Origin: Candidatus Poribacteria bacterium
Lineage (GTDB): Bacteria; Poribacteria; WGA-4E; WGA-3G
Length of the DNA: 63,768 nucleotides
Reading direction: 5' to 3'
NCBI GenBank assembly: GCA_022828145.1
Contig: JAJEJA010000069.1
Coordinates: forward strand, 1 to 63,768
How positions within the stretch are numbered: the stretch's first letter is position 1; the number at the start of each line of letters is the position of its first letter. Made by a program: the position numbers and the translations under genes. Under the pieces are notes generated by a model. The model searched no databases, was not told the DNA's origin, and was given only the letters and a program-made list of their open reading frames with translations. This document shows, piece after piece, positions 18,157-26,844 of the stretch.

Positions 18157-18232
18157 AGTCTTGACTTGGCATAGTGTTGTGCATCAAATCATTATATTGC
18201 AATGGCAGTGTAGTAAGCATCTGTAAAAACAT
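18104..18232 (-). CDS. ileS leader peptide with Ile-codon run
   Basis: A leader frame ends in TAA at 18104-18106. Starting at ATG 18230-18232, which has a weak AAGCGAG eight bases upstream, it encodes 42 residues. Starting at ATG 18170-18172 it encodes 22. Its C-terminal part reads TIEIIIVIRCAVVG. Codons ATA, then ATT-ATT-ATT, then ATT give five Ile in seven consecutive codons (18145-18125). Such density just upstream of an Ile-tRNA synthetase gene, inside an attenuator, is strong evidence for a regulatory peptide. Which ATG is used is uncertain because neither has a strong Shine-Dalgarno sequence. Confidence 0.75.
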   Translation of the reverse strand: MFLQMLTTLPLQYNDLMHNTMPSQDSHHTIEIIIVIRCAVVG

Positions 18233-18279
18233 CTGATAATCTCGCTTGAGACGTTGGTTCAATTTATGAGTCTATAAAT

Positions 18280-18309
18280 ATGATACTACATACTATGAGA
18301 TGCTGTCAA
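18280..18309 (-). promoter_or_regulatory. Promoter for the ileS leader
   Basis: On the minus strand a perfect TTGACA lies at 18304-18309. An 18-bp spacer separates it from TATCAT at 18280-18285. Transcription would begin near 18273, about 40 bases before the first leader ATG. Confidence 0.55.
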
Positions 18310-18342
18310 ATCTTTTTGGTATGAATCCTGAGAGATTCTGTG

Positions 18343-18364
18343 TATAATAGATATGACTTAAGGA
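18343..18364 (+). promoter_or_regulatory. -10 box and ribosome-binding site of the trypsin-TPR gene
   Basis: TATAAT lies at 18343-18348 and AAGGAG at about 18360-18365, both before ATG 18373. They lie inside a longer open frame from 18340, so 18373 is the likely start, matching the paralogue's N-terminus. The -10 box is divergent from the ileS promoter. Confidence 0.5.
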
Positions 18365-18372
18365 GCATTTCT

Positions 18373-19938
18373 ATGGAACAAGATAAAGATACTACTTTAC
18401 AACAAATTGCTGAAAAAGCACTGTCTGATTCTGTTGTTCGACTTGAACTGTGGTCACCCGTATCATATCATGATTATGTCATTGCTTTTGATGTAGATAA
18501 TCCTACACAGTATCCTGAGACAGAATCAATTGCCCAACCATCCAACAAACCTAAAAGAGTAATTGAAGAGCATTTGAAATATGCCAGCGGCTTTTTCGTT
18601 GAAAAGCACATAATAGTTACCAGTTTTCATGCTGTGACAGGTGTTTCATCCATCTACTCGGAATTTGTAGAGAAAGAAAAAAAATTTCGGATAGATAGTG
18701 TTGAAGCTTACGACATTGAAAATGACTTAATTCTTCTAAAAGTAGATGGTGAAGGCGTTCCTCTAAGACTCGGTGATAGTTCTAAAATTGATCCAGAGGA
18801 AGATATTTGTGCTGTTGGTTACCCCGGTGGAGATGCCGCAATTATCCATGGTACAATTGATGGTATTCGGATAAGGGACGGTCGCATCAGAATGAGAATC
18901 GAAACGACTAAAGGCAGTAGCGGATGTCCTATTCTCAATGCTCAAGGAAACACTATTGGTGTTGATGCGTCTGGAGATGAAGTTTACAGTTATGCTATAC
19001 CCTCAAAAACGTTAACAGAATTAATCAGCAAAGTTAGAGAATCGATCCCGTTAAAGGAATGGCAGAAATTACCAGGTATCCGTGCCTTAACAGAAACTAA
19101 GGAAGGAGACAGACTACAAAATAAGGAGGACTACAGAAAAGCAATCGCACATTATGATACTGCGATTAATCTCAAACCCGATATGGTTAAGGCATATAAT
19201 CACAGAGCAGATGCAAAGATGGAACTTTGTGCATTTGGATCAGCGATGAAAGATATACTCACTTCAAAACGTCTCCAACCCGTTCAATTGCGTTTTGATA
19301 ATATCACAAAATATATATCATGGAAAATGGGATGGTGTAAAACCCTAAGCATACATATTTTCATTAGGTTGTTGAGATTCATGTTTGGCAATTGTGGGTG
19401 GTTAAGATTTAAAGCGCATGTAAAGGCTGGTTTTGCAAGTGGTGCAGTGAAACGGGGGAACAATTCTAGAGCAAGAAGGTTTTATAGAGAGGCAATATTT
19501 GACTTCACTGTCGCTATAAGTCTGAAAAAGACGGTTGCTGAAAGTTATAATAGCCGGGGATGGACCAAATACCGGTTAGGGGAGCTTGAAACTGATGAAA
19601 ATAACAAGTCTGAAGCACAGAAGTTGTATAAAGAAGCAACAATAGACGCAGACACAGCACTTCAATTGCAGACTAAGAACTCCAAAAAGATGGCTGCTTA
19701 TTTTCATACCCGAGGTGCTGCAAAAGCAGGAATCGGTGATCATCAGGAAGCGATTGAAGATTTCAATGAATCCATCCGACTCAAACCTAAGAAGGCATTG
19801 TTTTATAATGACAGGGGTGTTTCAAATGAAGCACTCGGACAGCACGAAGCAGCAGAAGCAGATTTTGCTAAGGCAAAGGAATTAGACCCAGATTCAAAAG
19901 GAATCTTCAAACGGAATAAAAAGAAAAAGGATCGCTGA
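18373..19938 (+). CDS. Trypsin-like serine protease with TPR repeats, paralogue 1
   Basis: A 521-residue protein. An N-terminal trypsin/HtrA-like domain shows the triad His (SFHAVTG), Asp (ENDLILLKV) and Ser in KGSSGCPI, followed by a region of tetratricopeptide repeats, including a hydrophobic segment in the middle (LSIHIFIRLLRFMF). No signal peptide is visible, so it is probably cytosolic or membrane-associated. Trypsin-TPR proteins are often seen in signalling or conflict systems, but its target is unknown. The next gene is a tandem paralogue with the same first 17 residues (MEQDKDTTLQQIAEKAL) and nearly the same C-terminal repeat. The start at 18373 is set by AAGGAG and by this match. Confidence 0.78.
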   Translation: MEQDKDTTLQQIAEKALSDSVVRLELWSPVSYHDYVIAFDVDNPTQYPETESIAQPSNKPKRVIEEHLKYASGFFVEKHIIVTSFHAVTGVSSIYSEFVEKEKKFRIDSVEAYDIENDLILLKVDGEGVPLRLGDSSKIDPEEDICAVGYPGGDAAIIHGTIDGIRIRDGRIRMRIETTKGSSGCPILNAQGNTIGVDASGDEVYSYAIPSKTLTELISKVRESIPLKEWQKLPGIRALTETKEGDRLQNKEDYRKAIAHYDTAINLKPDMVKAYNHRADAKMELCAFGSAMKDILTSKRLQPVQLRFDNITKYISWKMGWCKTLSIHIFIRLLRFMFGNCGWLRFKAHVKAGFASGAVKRGNNSRARRFYREAIFDFTVAISLKKTVAESYNSRGWTKYRLGELETDENNKSEAQKLYKEATIDADTALQLQTKNSKKMAAYFHTRGAAKAGIGDHQEAIEDFNESIRLKPKKALFYNDRGVSNEALGQHEAAEADFAKAKELDPDSKGIFKRNKKKKDR

Positions 19939-19963
19939 ACCCTTACTCCAACGGAGCACTTCT

Positions 19964-21454
19964 ATGGAACAAGATAAAGATACTACTTTACAACAAATTG
20001 CTGAAAAAGCACTAACCAATTCAATTGTCCGTATCAAGACAGAAACAAACATACCTTGCCTTACATTACGTCCTCAACTGAATCTGAGTAGAATCATTTC
20101 AACACATGGAAGCGGGTTCTTCATTGATAAACATCTAATAGTGACAAACTTTCATGTCATCGTTGGGGTGAGTTCTGTTACGATAGAGCAATCAGGTCAA
20201 GAAGAAACGTTAAAAATTGAAAGTGTAGAGGCGTATGATGAAGAAAACGACCTAATACTCTTGACCGTTGATTGTGAAGGAATACCGCTTAAACTTGGGG
20301 ACAGCAACACAGTTCATAATGACGATGAAATCTGTGCTGTAGGTTATCCAGAGGAGGCATCTGAAATTGAACAGGGGTTTGTTAGAAGTATTTGGAGAAG
20401 GTCAAGTGGAGATTTGATCTGTCTGTCAACCCAGTCATCTGGAGGTGGTAGTGGTAGTGCAATCCTAAATAGTGTTGGTGAAGTGATAGGTGTGAAGTCA
20501 GCCGCTGGGGTTGATGATTCTGGAAATGTGATATGCGGTTATGCTATTCCCTCAAACATTGTAAAGGAGCTACAACAGAGCAGAACAGAATCAGTGCCTT
20601 ATGAGGCATGGTGTGATTTACCACAGGTGTTGTGTTTAGCTGAGATTGATGCGGCAGAAAAGTTCCGGAAAGATGGAGACTACAATGAAGCGATTGCACA
20701 TTACGATATTGCAATTGGACTTATTCCTGATAAGAAGAAGGCTATTAAAGGTCGTGCAGGTGTTAAGTTTGAATTAGCATATTTTAATGAAGCAATGACT
20801 GATAATATCTCTTTACGCAAACTTGATTTTGTGCCATTTCGTTTCTCAAATCTTCGCGAGTCCATGTCATGGCGATGGACGATGCTAAAACTCTACGGTT
20901 TTCGGTTATTGCTTAATCTGTTCGTTTCAATTACAGGTAGGAGATTCTGGTTAAGCGGCAATGCTACCTCAAACTCTCGTAAGGCGAAAAAAGCAATAGA
21001 TGAGGGAAAACTCAGGGATGTCCGCAGTTACTGTCAGAACGCTATCAATCTATTTTCTGAAGTAATTGATTTAAAAGAGGAAACAAGTATTATATATAAC
21101 AGTCGGGCATGGGTGAGATACTTATTGGGACAGTTAGAAAGCCAGCAAGGGAATACAGATCATGCAGTGAATTGTTACCAAAATGCGTTAGATGATATTG
21201 ATGCCGCATTCAAGTTAAAGCCAAAATTGCCACGAGTTCGGTCTGCTTGTTTTCACACGCGTGGTGCTGCAAAAGCTGCCCTCGACAAGCATGAAGCAGC
21301 GATTGAGGATTTCAATGAATCCATCCGACTCAAACCCAAGAAGGCATTATACTATCATGACCGTGGACTGTCAAAACAAGCACTCGGACAGCATGAAGCA
21401 GCAGAAGCGGATTTTGTTAAAGCGAAAGAATTAGACCCGGAGATAGAAGATTGA
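19964..21454 (+). CDS. Trypsin-like serine protease with TPR repeats, paralogue 2
   Basis: A 496-residue tandem paralogue of the gene at 18373, 25 bp downstream. Triad positions are His in NFHVIVG, Asp in ENDLILLTV and Ser in GGGSGSAIL. The middle of the protein has diverged from its neighbour. The first ~50 bases of coding sequence and the last two TPRs (EAIEDFNESIRLKPKKAL, then LGQHEAAEADF) are nearly identical, which points to gene conversion at both ends. A hydrophobic stretch (LYGFRLLLNLFVSI) sits at the same place as in paralogue 1. It ends 18 bp from the convergent TonB-receptor gene. Confidence 0.78.
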   Translation: MEQDKDTTLQQIAEKALTNSIVRIKTETNIPCLTLRPQLNLSRIISTHGSGFFIDKHLIVTNFHVIVGVSSVTIEQSGQEETLKIESVEAYDEENDLILLTVDCEGIPLKLGDSNTVHNDDEICAVGYPEEASEIEQGFVRSIWRRSSGDLICLSTQSSGGGSGSAILNSVGEVIGVKSAAGVDDSGNVICGYAIPSNIVKELQQSRTESVPYEAWCDLPQVLCLAEIDAAEKFRKDGDYNEAIAHYDIAIGLIPDKKKAIKGRAGVKFELAYFNEAMTDNISLRKLDFVPFRFSNLRESMSWRWTMLKLYGFRLLLNLFVSITGRRFWLSGNATSNSRKAKKAIDEGKLRDVRSYCQNAINLFSEVIDLKEETSIIYNSRAWVRYLLGQLESQQGNTDHAVNCYQNALDDIDAAFKLKPKLPRVRSACFHTRGAAKAALDKHEAAIEDFNESIRLKPKKALYYHDRGLSKQALGQHEAAEADFVKAKELDPEIED

Positions 21455-21472
21455 ATTCTATATATGCTGTTG

Positions 21473-23710
21473 TCAAAACCGACTCACCAATTCCAGACCC
21501 CAGAACCTTGGTTCGTTCATATAGCCTGTCAGATTGTTGAAATCTATACCACCTGTGGGAGATGTCTCGTTTAAGATGTTTCGTCCTATAAATGCCACCT
21601 CTGTGTAACCATCAGGTAATTGACATGCAAGACGTATCCCTCCCTCTAATAAGGAGGCATCACTGAATTCCACAGAGTCATACAGAAAGAAGTGTACGCG
21701 ACTACGGTATTTCCAATCCGTGGCAGCGATAATCCGATACCCACTTGGTAGATCATGCATGTATCGCAACATTATATCAGATATCCATTCAGGTGCTTGG
21801 GGTAGACTGTTCCCATCAATATAGAAAGTGCTTTTTTCTTCAGAAGTAGGGGGATCCAAAACCTTACACGGGGCACCGCATCCTGCTACTGCTAATTCTG
21901 GATCGTCAATACTGGTGTGGTTATAGCTTAGTCCGCCTGAGACTTGAAATGACTTAAATGGTAAGAACATCAGTTCTACTTCAAGACCTTGTCCATTCGT
22001 GCTTTCGGCATTCAATAATCTATTGACGTTAGATTCTCCACCAACAGCGGACAGCTGCTGGTCTTGCATCATATAGTTGAAAACCCCCAAGTTAAGGTGT
22101 AAACGGTGGTTCAGCAGTCGCAGCTTTGTTCCACCTTCTACGGACAAGATAGTTTCTGTATCTGCGATTGTTACTTCATCATCAAACAGTAATCGTCCCT
22201 GAATGCTTGGTGCTCGGAATCCTCGTGCTGTGCGTATATAGGTTTGAACGTTTGGGGTGACTTGATAACGTATGCTGATATCCCCACTCCACACAGTATC
22301 TTGCTGCTCCCGTTCTATAGCCTTAAGGGGTTTGGCATCGGTTTTATCAGGAACGACTTCACGCCATGCCCTATAATCTTTTGCGTCATTAGACAGACGC
22401 ACACCAACGCCTAATTCAAGGTTTTCAATCACTTTGTATGTAGTAGAAGCGAAAGCTGCCATTGCGGTAGCTGTCTGTTCTTGATAGACTGCTCTATCCA
22501 TAGCACCACCTGCTGGGGTAAGGAAGTTTAAATCCTCCATCTCTACGGACTCATGAAAGTAGTATATTCCTGTCAGATAAGTGAGCGATTGGTCATCTGG
22601 ACTCATCAACCTTACTTCTTGACTAAACTGACTCAATAAAGGAATGCCAGAAGCTGTTTCGGATGGAAATGGTATGAAACCGGGACCACTCTCTGCCAGG
22701 AAGGCAGCACCGTATCCACCGTCAATATCTCCTCGCGAATAATTGGTGAGCCTTTCAAAACCGGTGAGTGAGATCAATTGGAATCTCCCAATCTCATAAC
22801 TGACTTCAGCAGCAAGTCCGCCTGAACGCAGTGTTTGTTCATTATCTCCATCGTGTGTGATGCTGTCTCGTTCAAAGTCATCTATCAGACCGCCTTCATC
22901 CGGCTTCAGGATATTTGCCCGGAACAACCGAGAAGTACCATTGAGATCCCGCGCATGTAACTTTATCCATGCTTCCAACTCGGGTATGGGAGTCCATAAT
23001 AATTGTATGCGTGCTGCCAAGTCAAGATGTCCCCCAAGCGCAACACTTTCTTCGTTAAAGTTGTTATCTATCCAGTCGTCTCGCCATTGACTGAGTAAGG
23101 AGAACCGTGTGGACAAAACAGAATCTATCAGCGGAACCGATACTGCACCTTCCAAATTGGATGAGTTGAATCGTCCATAGTTCACCCGTACATATCCCTC
23201 AAATGTTTCTGTCGGGCGGATTGACTCAAACTTGACAGCACCTGCGGGTGTATTTCGTCCGAATAGCGTGCCTTGAGGTCCTCGCAACACCTCAATCCTA
23301 TCTACGTCAAAGACAGGGTACCCTTTTAACAACGCATTTTCAAGCACAACCCCATCATATAAGACAGATACAGGTTGTGAGGCATTGAGATCAAAGTCTG
23401 TATTACCCAACCCACGAATATAAAAACGTGGAAAGACGCGTCCATAAGATGATTCCATCTGAAGACTCGGTGTGCGATTAGATAGAAAACGGAGGTCTAA
23501 ACCAGAGGATCGTATTGTATTGGATTTATCACCGTGGATAGTAGAAACAGATAGCGGTACTTCAAATGTCAGCTGCTCTCGTTTGCGGGCAGTTACCACA
23601 ATATCTTCTAATGTATAGACCTCTTCGGTTTCTTCATCGGCATTAACTGATAAAGCGATAGATAACATTGCCATCAAAACTAAAGTCAAAGATAATTTGC
23701 CAAAGTTCAT
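21473..23710 (-). CDS. TonB-dependent outer-membrane receptor
   Basis: A 745-residue receptor. It has a signal peptide (MNFGKLSLTLVLMAMLSIALS, cut near VNA-DEE), then TLEDIVVTARKRE resembling a TonB box, a plug domain up to about residue 160 with RGLGNTDFDLNASQPVSVLYD and VEVLRGPQGTLFGRNTPAGAV-type motifs, and a 22-strand-type barrel ending in the terminal Phe expected of outer-membrane proteins. Such receptors import siderophores, vitamin B12 or glycans; the ligand cannot be told from sequence. An AAGGGAAG precedes the start. Presence of this gene implies a diderm cell envelope. Confidence 0.9.
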   Translation of the reverse strand: MNFGKLSLTLVLMAMLSIALSVNADEETEEVYTLEDIVVTARKREQLTFEVPLSVSTIHGDKSNTIRSSGLDLRFLSNRTPSLQMESSYGRVFPRFYIRGLGNTDFDLNASQPVSVLYDGVVLENALLKGYPVFDVDRIEVLRGPQGTLFGRNTPAGAVKFESIRPTETFEGYVRVNYGRFNSSNLEGAVSVPLIDSVLSTRFSLLSQWRDDWIDNNFNEESVALGGHLDLAARIQLLWTPIPELEAWIKLHARDLNGTSRLFRANILKPDEGGLIDDFERDSITHDGDNEQTLRSGGLAAEVSYEIGRFQLISLTGFERLTNYSRGDIDGGYGAAFLAESGPGFIPFPSETASGIPLLSQFSQEVRLMSPDDQSLTYLTGIYYFHESVEMEDLNFLTPAGGAMDRAVYQEQTATAMAAFASTTYKVIENLELGVGVRLSNDAKDYRAWREVVPDKTDAKPLKAIEREQQDTVWSGDISIRYQVTPNVQTYIRTARGFRAPSIQGRLLFDDEVTIADTETILSVEGGTKLRLLNHRLHLNLGVFNYMMQDQQLSAVGGESNVNRLLNAESTNGQGLEVELMFLPFKSFQVSGGLSYNHTSIDDPELAVAGCGAPCKVLDPPTSEEKSTFYIDGNSLPQAPEWISDIMLRYMHDLPSGYRIIAATDWKYRSRVHFFLYDSVEFSDASLLEGGIRLACQLPDGYTEVAFIGRNILNETSPTGGIDFNNLTGYMNEPRFWGLELVSRF

Positions 23711-23799
23711 ATTCTTCCCTTAAATAGATGTGAAGTGTTTGTATTACAAAATCATGATTTCATAAGCGTTTATTTTCTCACAAGTCGTTACTATGCGTT

Positions 23800-25008
23800 T
23801 TACGTTCTGTAATCGGCATTAATTCGTATATAATCGTAGGAGTAGTCGCAGGTCCACATCGTAATCTCAGCCTCACCGGCGCGTAGGTTGATATTTATCT
23901 GCACAGTCTCGTTGTCAAATAATTGTGTCGCTTTATCCTCGTCATATCCGGAGTCCATCCCATTTTTTACAAGCAGGTAATCTCCGAGGCGTACATCCAC
24001 CTGATATGGGTCAAATGCGGCACCAGATTTCCCGATAGCCATCATGATGCGTCCCCAGTTAGCATCGTTAGCAAAGACAGCGGTTTTCACCAAGGGTGAT
24101 TCTGCGACAGCGCGTGCAGCCTTCTCTGCATCCGCTCTGTTTTTTGCCCCTTTTACAATGACTTCAACCAGTTTTGTTGCCCCCTCTCCATCGCGTGCTA
24201 ACATCTTTACCAATTCGGTGCATACGAACAGAAGTGCATCATAGAATATATCATAGGATTTACCTTTCGTCTCAACGATTTCAGTATTTTCAGCGTTACC
24301 TGTAGCGAGAATAAGGACAGTATCATTTGTACTTCGGTCAGTGTCAACAGTCAATAGATTGTAGGTATTATCTACAACATGCGTTAAGGCGGATTGAAGC
24401 GTTTGACTATTTATCTTCACATCAGTAGTCAGAAATGAAAGCATCGTAGCCATATTAGGTGCTACCATCCCAGACCCCTTTGCAATCCCCCCAATTCTAA
24501 CCGCTTTACCATCAATCTCAAATTCAACTGCGATAGATTTTGGATACGTATCGGTCGTCATAATAGCTTCTGCTGCATCGATCCCACTCTTGTTTTTACC
24601 AAGTGAATCAACTGCTATCTGTATCCCATTTTCGATCTTGTCCATCGGTAATTGCTGTCCGATAACGCCAGTAGACGAGACTAAGACAAGGTCGGCATCT
24701 ATACCGAGTTGTTCTGCTGTCAATTCAGCCATACGGTAAGCGTTCTTCATACCTGTGCCACCAGTGCATGCATTTGCGTTTCCGCTATTGACAACAATTG
24801 CCTGCGCCATCGGAACAGAGAGATGTTCGCGACATACTACGACGGGTGCTGCTGTAACACTGTTTTTGGTAAACACACCCGCAGCATGTGCGGGGGCATC
24901 GGTTGCGATGACTGCTAAATCTTTTGTTTCTGTTTTTTTGATACCAGCAGGAATCCCTGCTGCTTTTACGCCAGCAACAGAAGTTATTCCACCTTCAATC
25001 TGTTTCAT
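23800..25008 (-). CDS. argJ: Glutamate N-acetyltransferase / ornithine acetyltransferase
   Basis: A 402-residue ArgJ. It transfers acetyl from N-acetylornithine to glutamate, and in bifunctional forms also from acetyl-CoA, in the cyclic arginine pathway. The conserved self-cleavage site lies in KGSGMVAPNMATML. Cleavage between Ala187 and Thr188 exposes the Thr nucleophile. SSTGVIGQQLP and the C-terminal YDYIRINADYRT are also typical of the family. No other arg gene is in the window. The start has AGGAG seven bases upstream, and the gene appears to be a single-gene transcript. Confidence 0.94.
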   Translation of the reverse strand: MKQIEGGITSVAGVKAAGIPAGIKKTETKDLAVIATDAPAHAAGVFTKNSVTAAPVVVCREHLSVPMAQAIVVNSGNANACTGGTGMKNAYRMAELTAEQLGIDADLVLVSSTGVIGQQLPMDKIENGIQIAVDSLGKNKSGIDAAEAIMTTDTYPKSIAVEFEIDGKAVRIGGIAKGSGMVAPNMATMLSFLTTDVKINSQTLQSALTHVVDNTYNLLTVDTDRSTNDTVLILATGNAENTEIVETKGKSYDIFYDALLFVCTELVKMLARDGEGATKLVEVIVKGAKNRADAEKAARAVAESPLVKTAVFANDANWGRIMMAIGKSGAAFDPYQVDVRLGDYLLVKNGMDSGYDEDKATQLFDNETVQININLRAGEAEITMWTCDYSYDYIRINADYRT

Positions 25009-25355
25009 AGTTTGCTCCTAAAGAATGTATAAGTAAAATTGTAGTATATATCAGGGCAATTGTCAAAAAGAATGTGGAGGCGGAAGAGTGGAAGGGTGGA
25101 AGAGTAGAGGGATGGAAGGTCGTATGTATGTGTCTGATGATGAATATTTGCTGTTCCTGAAAATAAATGTTGAGAATTGTTCAAAAAAATTGTATCATGA
25201 AAACATACCTTTTGATACAGCATCAGTTGATACAGCATTAATATCCTAATAGTTGAATATATTGGCACAAATCTGAAACTAAATTTGAATCTGTCTCGTT
25301 ATTGATATACGGAACAGTTTCAAATCCTTTGGATGTGGAAACAAAGGAGGTTGCT
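25009..25355. other. Intergenic region before the ECF sigma gene
   Basis: A divergent gap with a purine-rich low-complexity stretch (GGAAGAGTGGAAGGGTGGAA-like, about 25077-25115) and a direct repeat (next entry). No gene is seen. Confidence 0.6.
25213..25239 (+). promoter_or_regulatory. Direct repeat TTGATACAGCAT x2, possible operator
   Basis: TTGATACAGCAT occurs at 25213-25224 and again at 25228-25239. The two copies are 15 bp apart start to start. A related TTGTATCAT lies just upstream. The spacing and position about 115 bp before the sigma factor start suggest a regulator site or ECF promoter motif, but nothing proves binding. Confidence 0.4.
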
Positions 25356-25973
25356 ATGGCGCGACAGGCAAAAAATGAACTATCAGCCACAGAAGATACA
25401 TACTTGGCTACACAGGCTAAAGAAGGCGATGAATCTGCGTTTAGTCAGTTGTTTGATAAGCATCATAATTGGGTTTATAGTAAAGCTTATCGGATGCTCG
25501 GAGACCATCAAGATACTGAAGAAGTTAGCTTGGATGTATTTACGAAAGTCTGGCAGAAACTACAAAATGACAAATGGGATCCACAGAAAGGGAGTTTTCA
25601 AGCTTGGTTGAACACAGTTGCAAAGCATACAATTATTGACGCGATACGCAGAAGGGACCGAATACGAGAATCACTGCTAACACTTGAAGAACAGGATGAT
25701 TTACCCCTGAATGAATTTGAAGATGGCAGACCAGGACCTGATAAATACATTATCGCTCAAGAGGCACAAGAAATATTAGAAACTGCGTTAGAACAGGTGA
25801 CAAAACCGAATCACCGGATCGCTTGGATTTTGAGACATTTGGAAGGATGTAGTGTCGCAGATATTTCACGAATCTTGAACCGGAAAGATGGAACAGTAAA
25901 AATCTGGATTTTCCGATGCACACAGGAATTACGACAGATCCTTAATAACAAGGGTATTCAATGGATGCAATAA
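25356..25973 (+). CDS. ECF-type RNA polymerase sigma factor
   Basis: A 205-residue sigma-70 family member of the ECF class. Region 2 reads ESAFSQLFDKHHNWVYSKAYRMLGDHQDTEEVSLDVFTKVWQ in outline (about residues 25-70). Region 4 has the HTH ISRILNRKDGTVKIWIFR near the C-terminus. There is a short linker and no region 1 or 3. The start ATG 25356 is chosen because AAGGAGG lies five bases upstream; an earlier in-frame start at 25302 lacks one. A protein of unknown family, possibly its anti-sigma partner, follows after 56 bp, then a peptidase and a CvpA-like gene. Confidence 0.88.
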   Translation: MARQAKNELSATEDTYLATQAKEGDESAFSQLFDKHHNWVYSKAYRMLGDHQDTEEVSLDVFTKVWQKLQNDKWDPQKGSFQAWLNTVAKHTIIDAIRRRDRIRESLLTLEEQDDLPLNEFEDGRPGPDKYIIAQEAQEILETALEQVTKPNHRIAWILRHLEGCSVADISRILNRKDGTVKIWIFRCTQELRQILNNKGIQWMQ

Positions 25974-26029
25974 CTTATACCTTATTTTTTCAATCCTTAA
26001 TTTTGGCAATCATTTTGGAGGAATAACTG

Positions 26030-26671
26030 ATGCGTTTTTTTAGAAAAACACCAAAATCTACTCGGTATACCGCTGCCGACATAAAAGAAGCAGATGTTTT
26101 AGAAGCATACACATGCTGGTTAAAAAATGAGAAACTTAGCCGGAAACAGAAGACTCTCCTAAAGAATATCCAAGAGTCAACCCATTTCCATAAACTGAAA
26201 GACTTGGTTGACTTTGCACACTATCGTTTCCAGCAAACCGCAAGTGTTTCACCACGGCCCGGTGCTAAAGAACGCGTTGGTGAAAAACTGATGAAGGCAA
26301 TCAGAGGTGATACAGTTGAAAATACGAACGATATACCTGTACCCCTTGACCCTCAGGTCGCTTACAGTCCACAGGCAATGGGGAATGTAGATACCGATGT
26401 CTTCCCTGTTGGACAGCCGCAACCCGCTGATGAAGTGCTGAATCTACTGCAGAATGCAGAAGCAGAACAGGATGGAGATATACATACACTTGCACATCTG
26501 AACCTATCTATTGATGAGATGGATGGAGAAGTTTCCATCACAGATTTGGGTGGGTCAACGCCGACATACATTGAAGGTGTGCGCGTTAGAGATGCTGCCC
26601 CTGTTGAAAAAGGTTCGGAAATCAAATGCGGTGAAGTCACTATTCAAATAGTTGATATGAATAAACATTAG
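26030..26671 (+). CDS. Protein of unknown function downstream of ECF sigma factor
   Basis: A 213-residue protein I do not recognise. The N-terminal ~90 residues are basic and helical (AADIKEADVLEAYTCWLKNE, then KQKTLLKNIQESTHFHKL), resembling the cytosolic part of anti-sigma factors. There is no transmembrane segment and no HxxxCxxC zinc motif. The middle is acidic and low complexity. The C-terminal ~60 residues are beta-rich (VSITDLGGSTPTYIEGVRV, EIKCGEVTIQIVDM), somewhat like an FHA-type end. GGAGGAATAACTG before the ATG supports the start. Its place directly after the sigma gene suggests control of that sigma factor, which is only inference. Confidence 0.55.
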   Translation: MRFFRKTPKSTRYTAADIKEADVLEAYTCWLKNEKLSRKQKTLLKNIQESTHFHKLKDLVDFAHYRFQQTASVSPRPGAKERVGEKLMKAIRGDTVENTNDIPVPLDPQVAYSPQAMGNVDTDVFPVGQPQPADEVLNLLQNAEAEQDGDIHTLAHLNLSIDEMDGEVSITDLGGSTPTYIEGVRVRDAAPVEKGSEIKCGEVTIQIVDMNKH

Positions 26672-26844
26672 GTTACGATTGAGCAACACAGAGTCATTCA
26701 AAAAACTGCCTCCCGTTTTACGAGAGATGTGCGATTCAGTTTTACATATATTGAATGGCTCTGGGGGAATTGAGTTGTGTGGCTGACGTAGCAAAAGGGC
26801 TTATATTTTTTATAAAATGGTATAACAAACATACTGATTAGGCT

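Noticed and set aside
18062..18300. T-box riboswitch upstream of ileS
   Set aside because: The terminator and GTGGTGGG look T-box-like, but no stem I with an Ile specifier or canonical AGGGTGGNACCGCG could be found. The in-frame Ile codon run and A:B/B:C/C:D pairing explain the leader better.
18340..18372. Upstream start of trypsin-TPR paralogue 1
   Set aside because: The extra codons contain the TATAAT box and AAGGAG; the paralogue starts at the equivalent of 18373.
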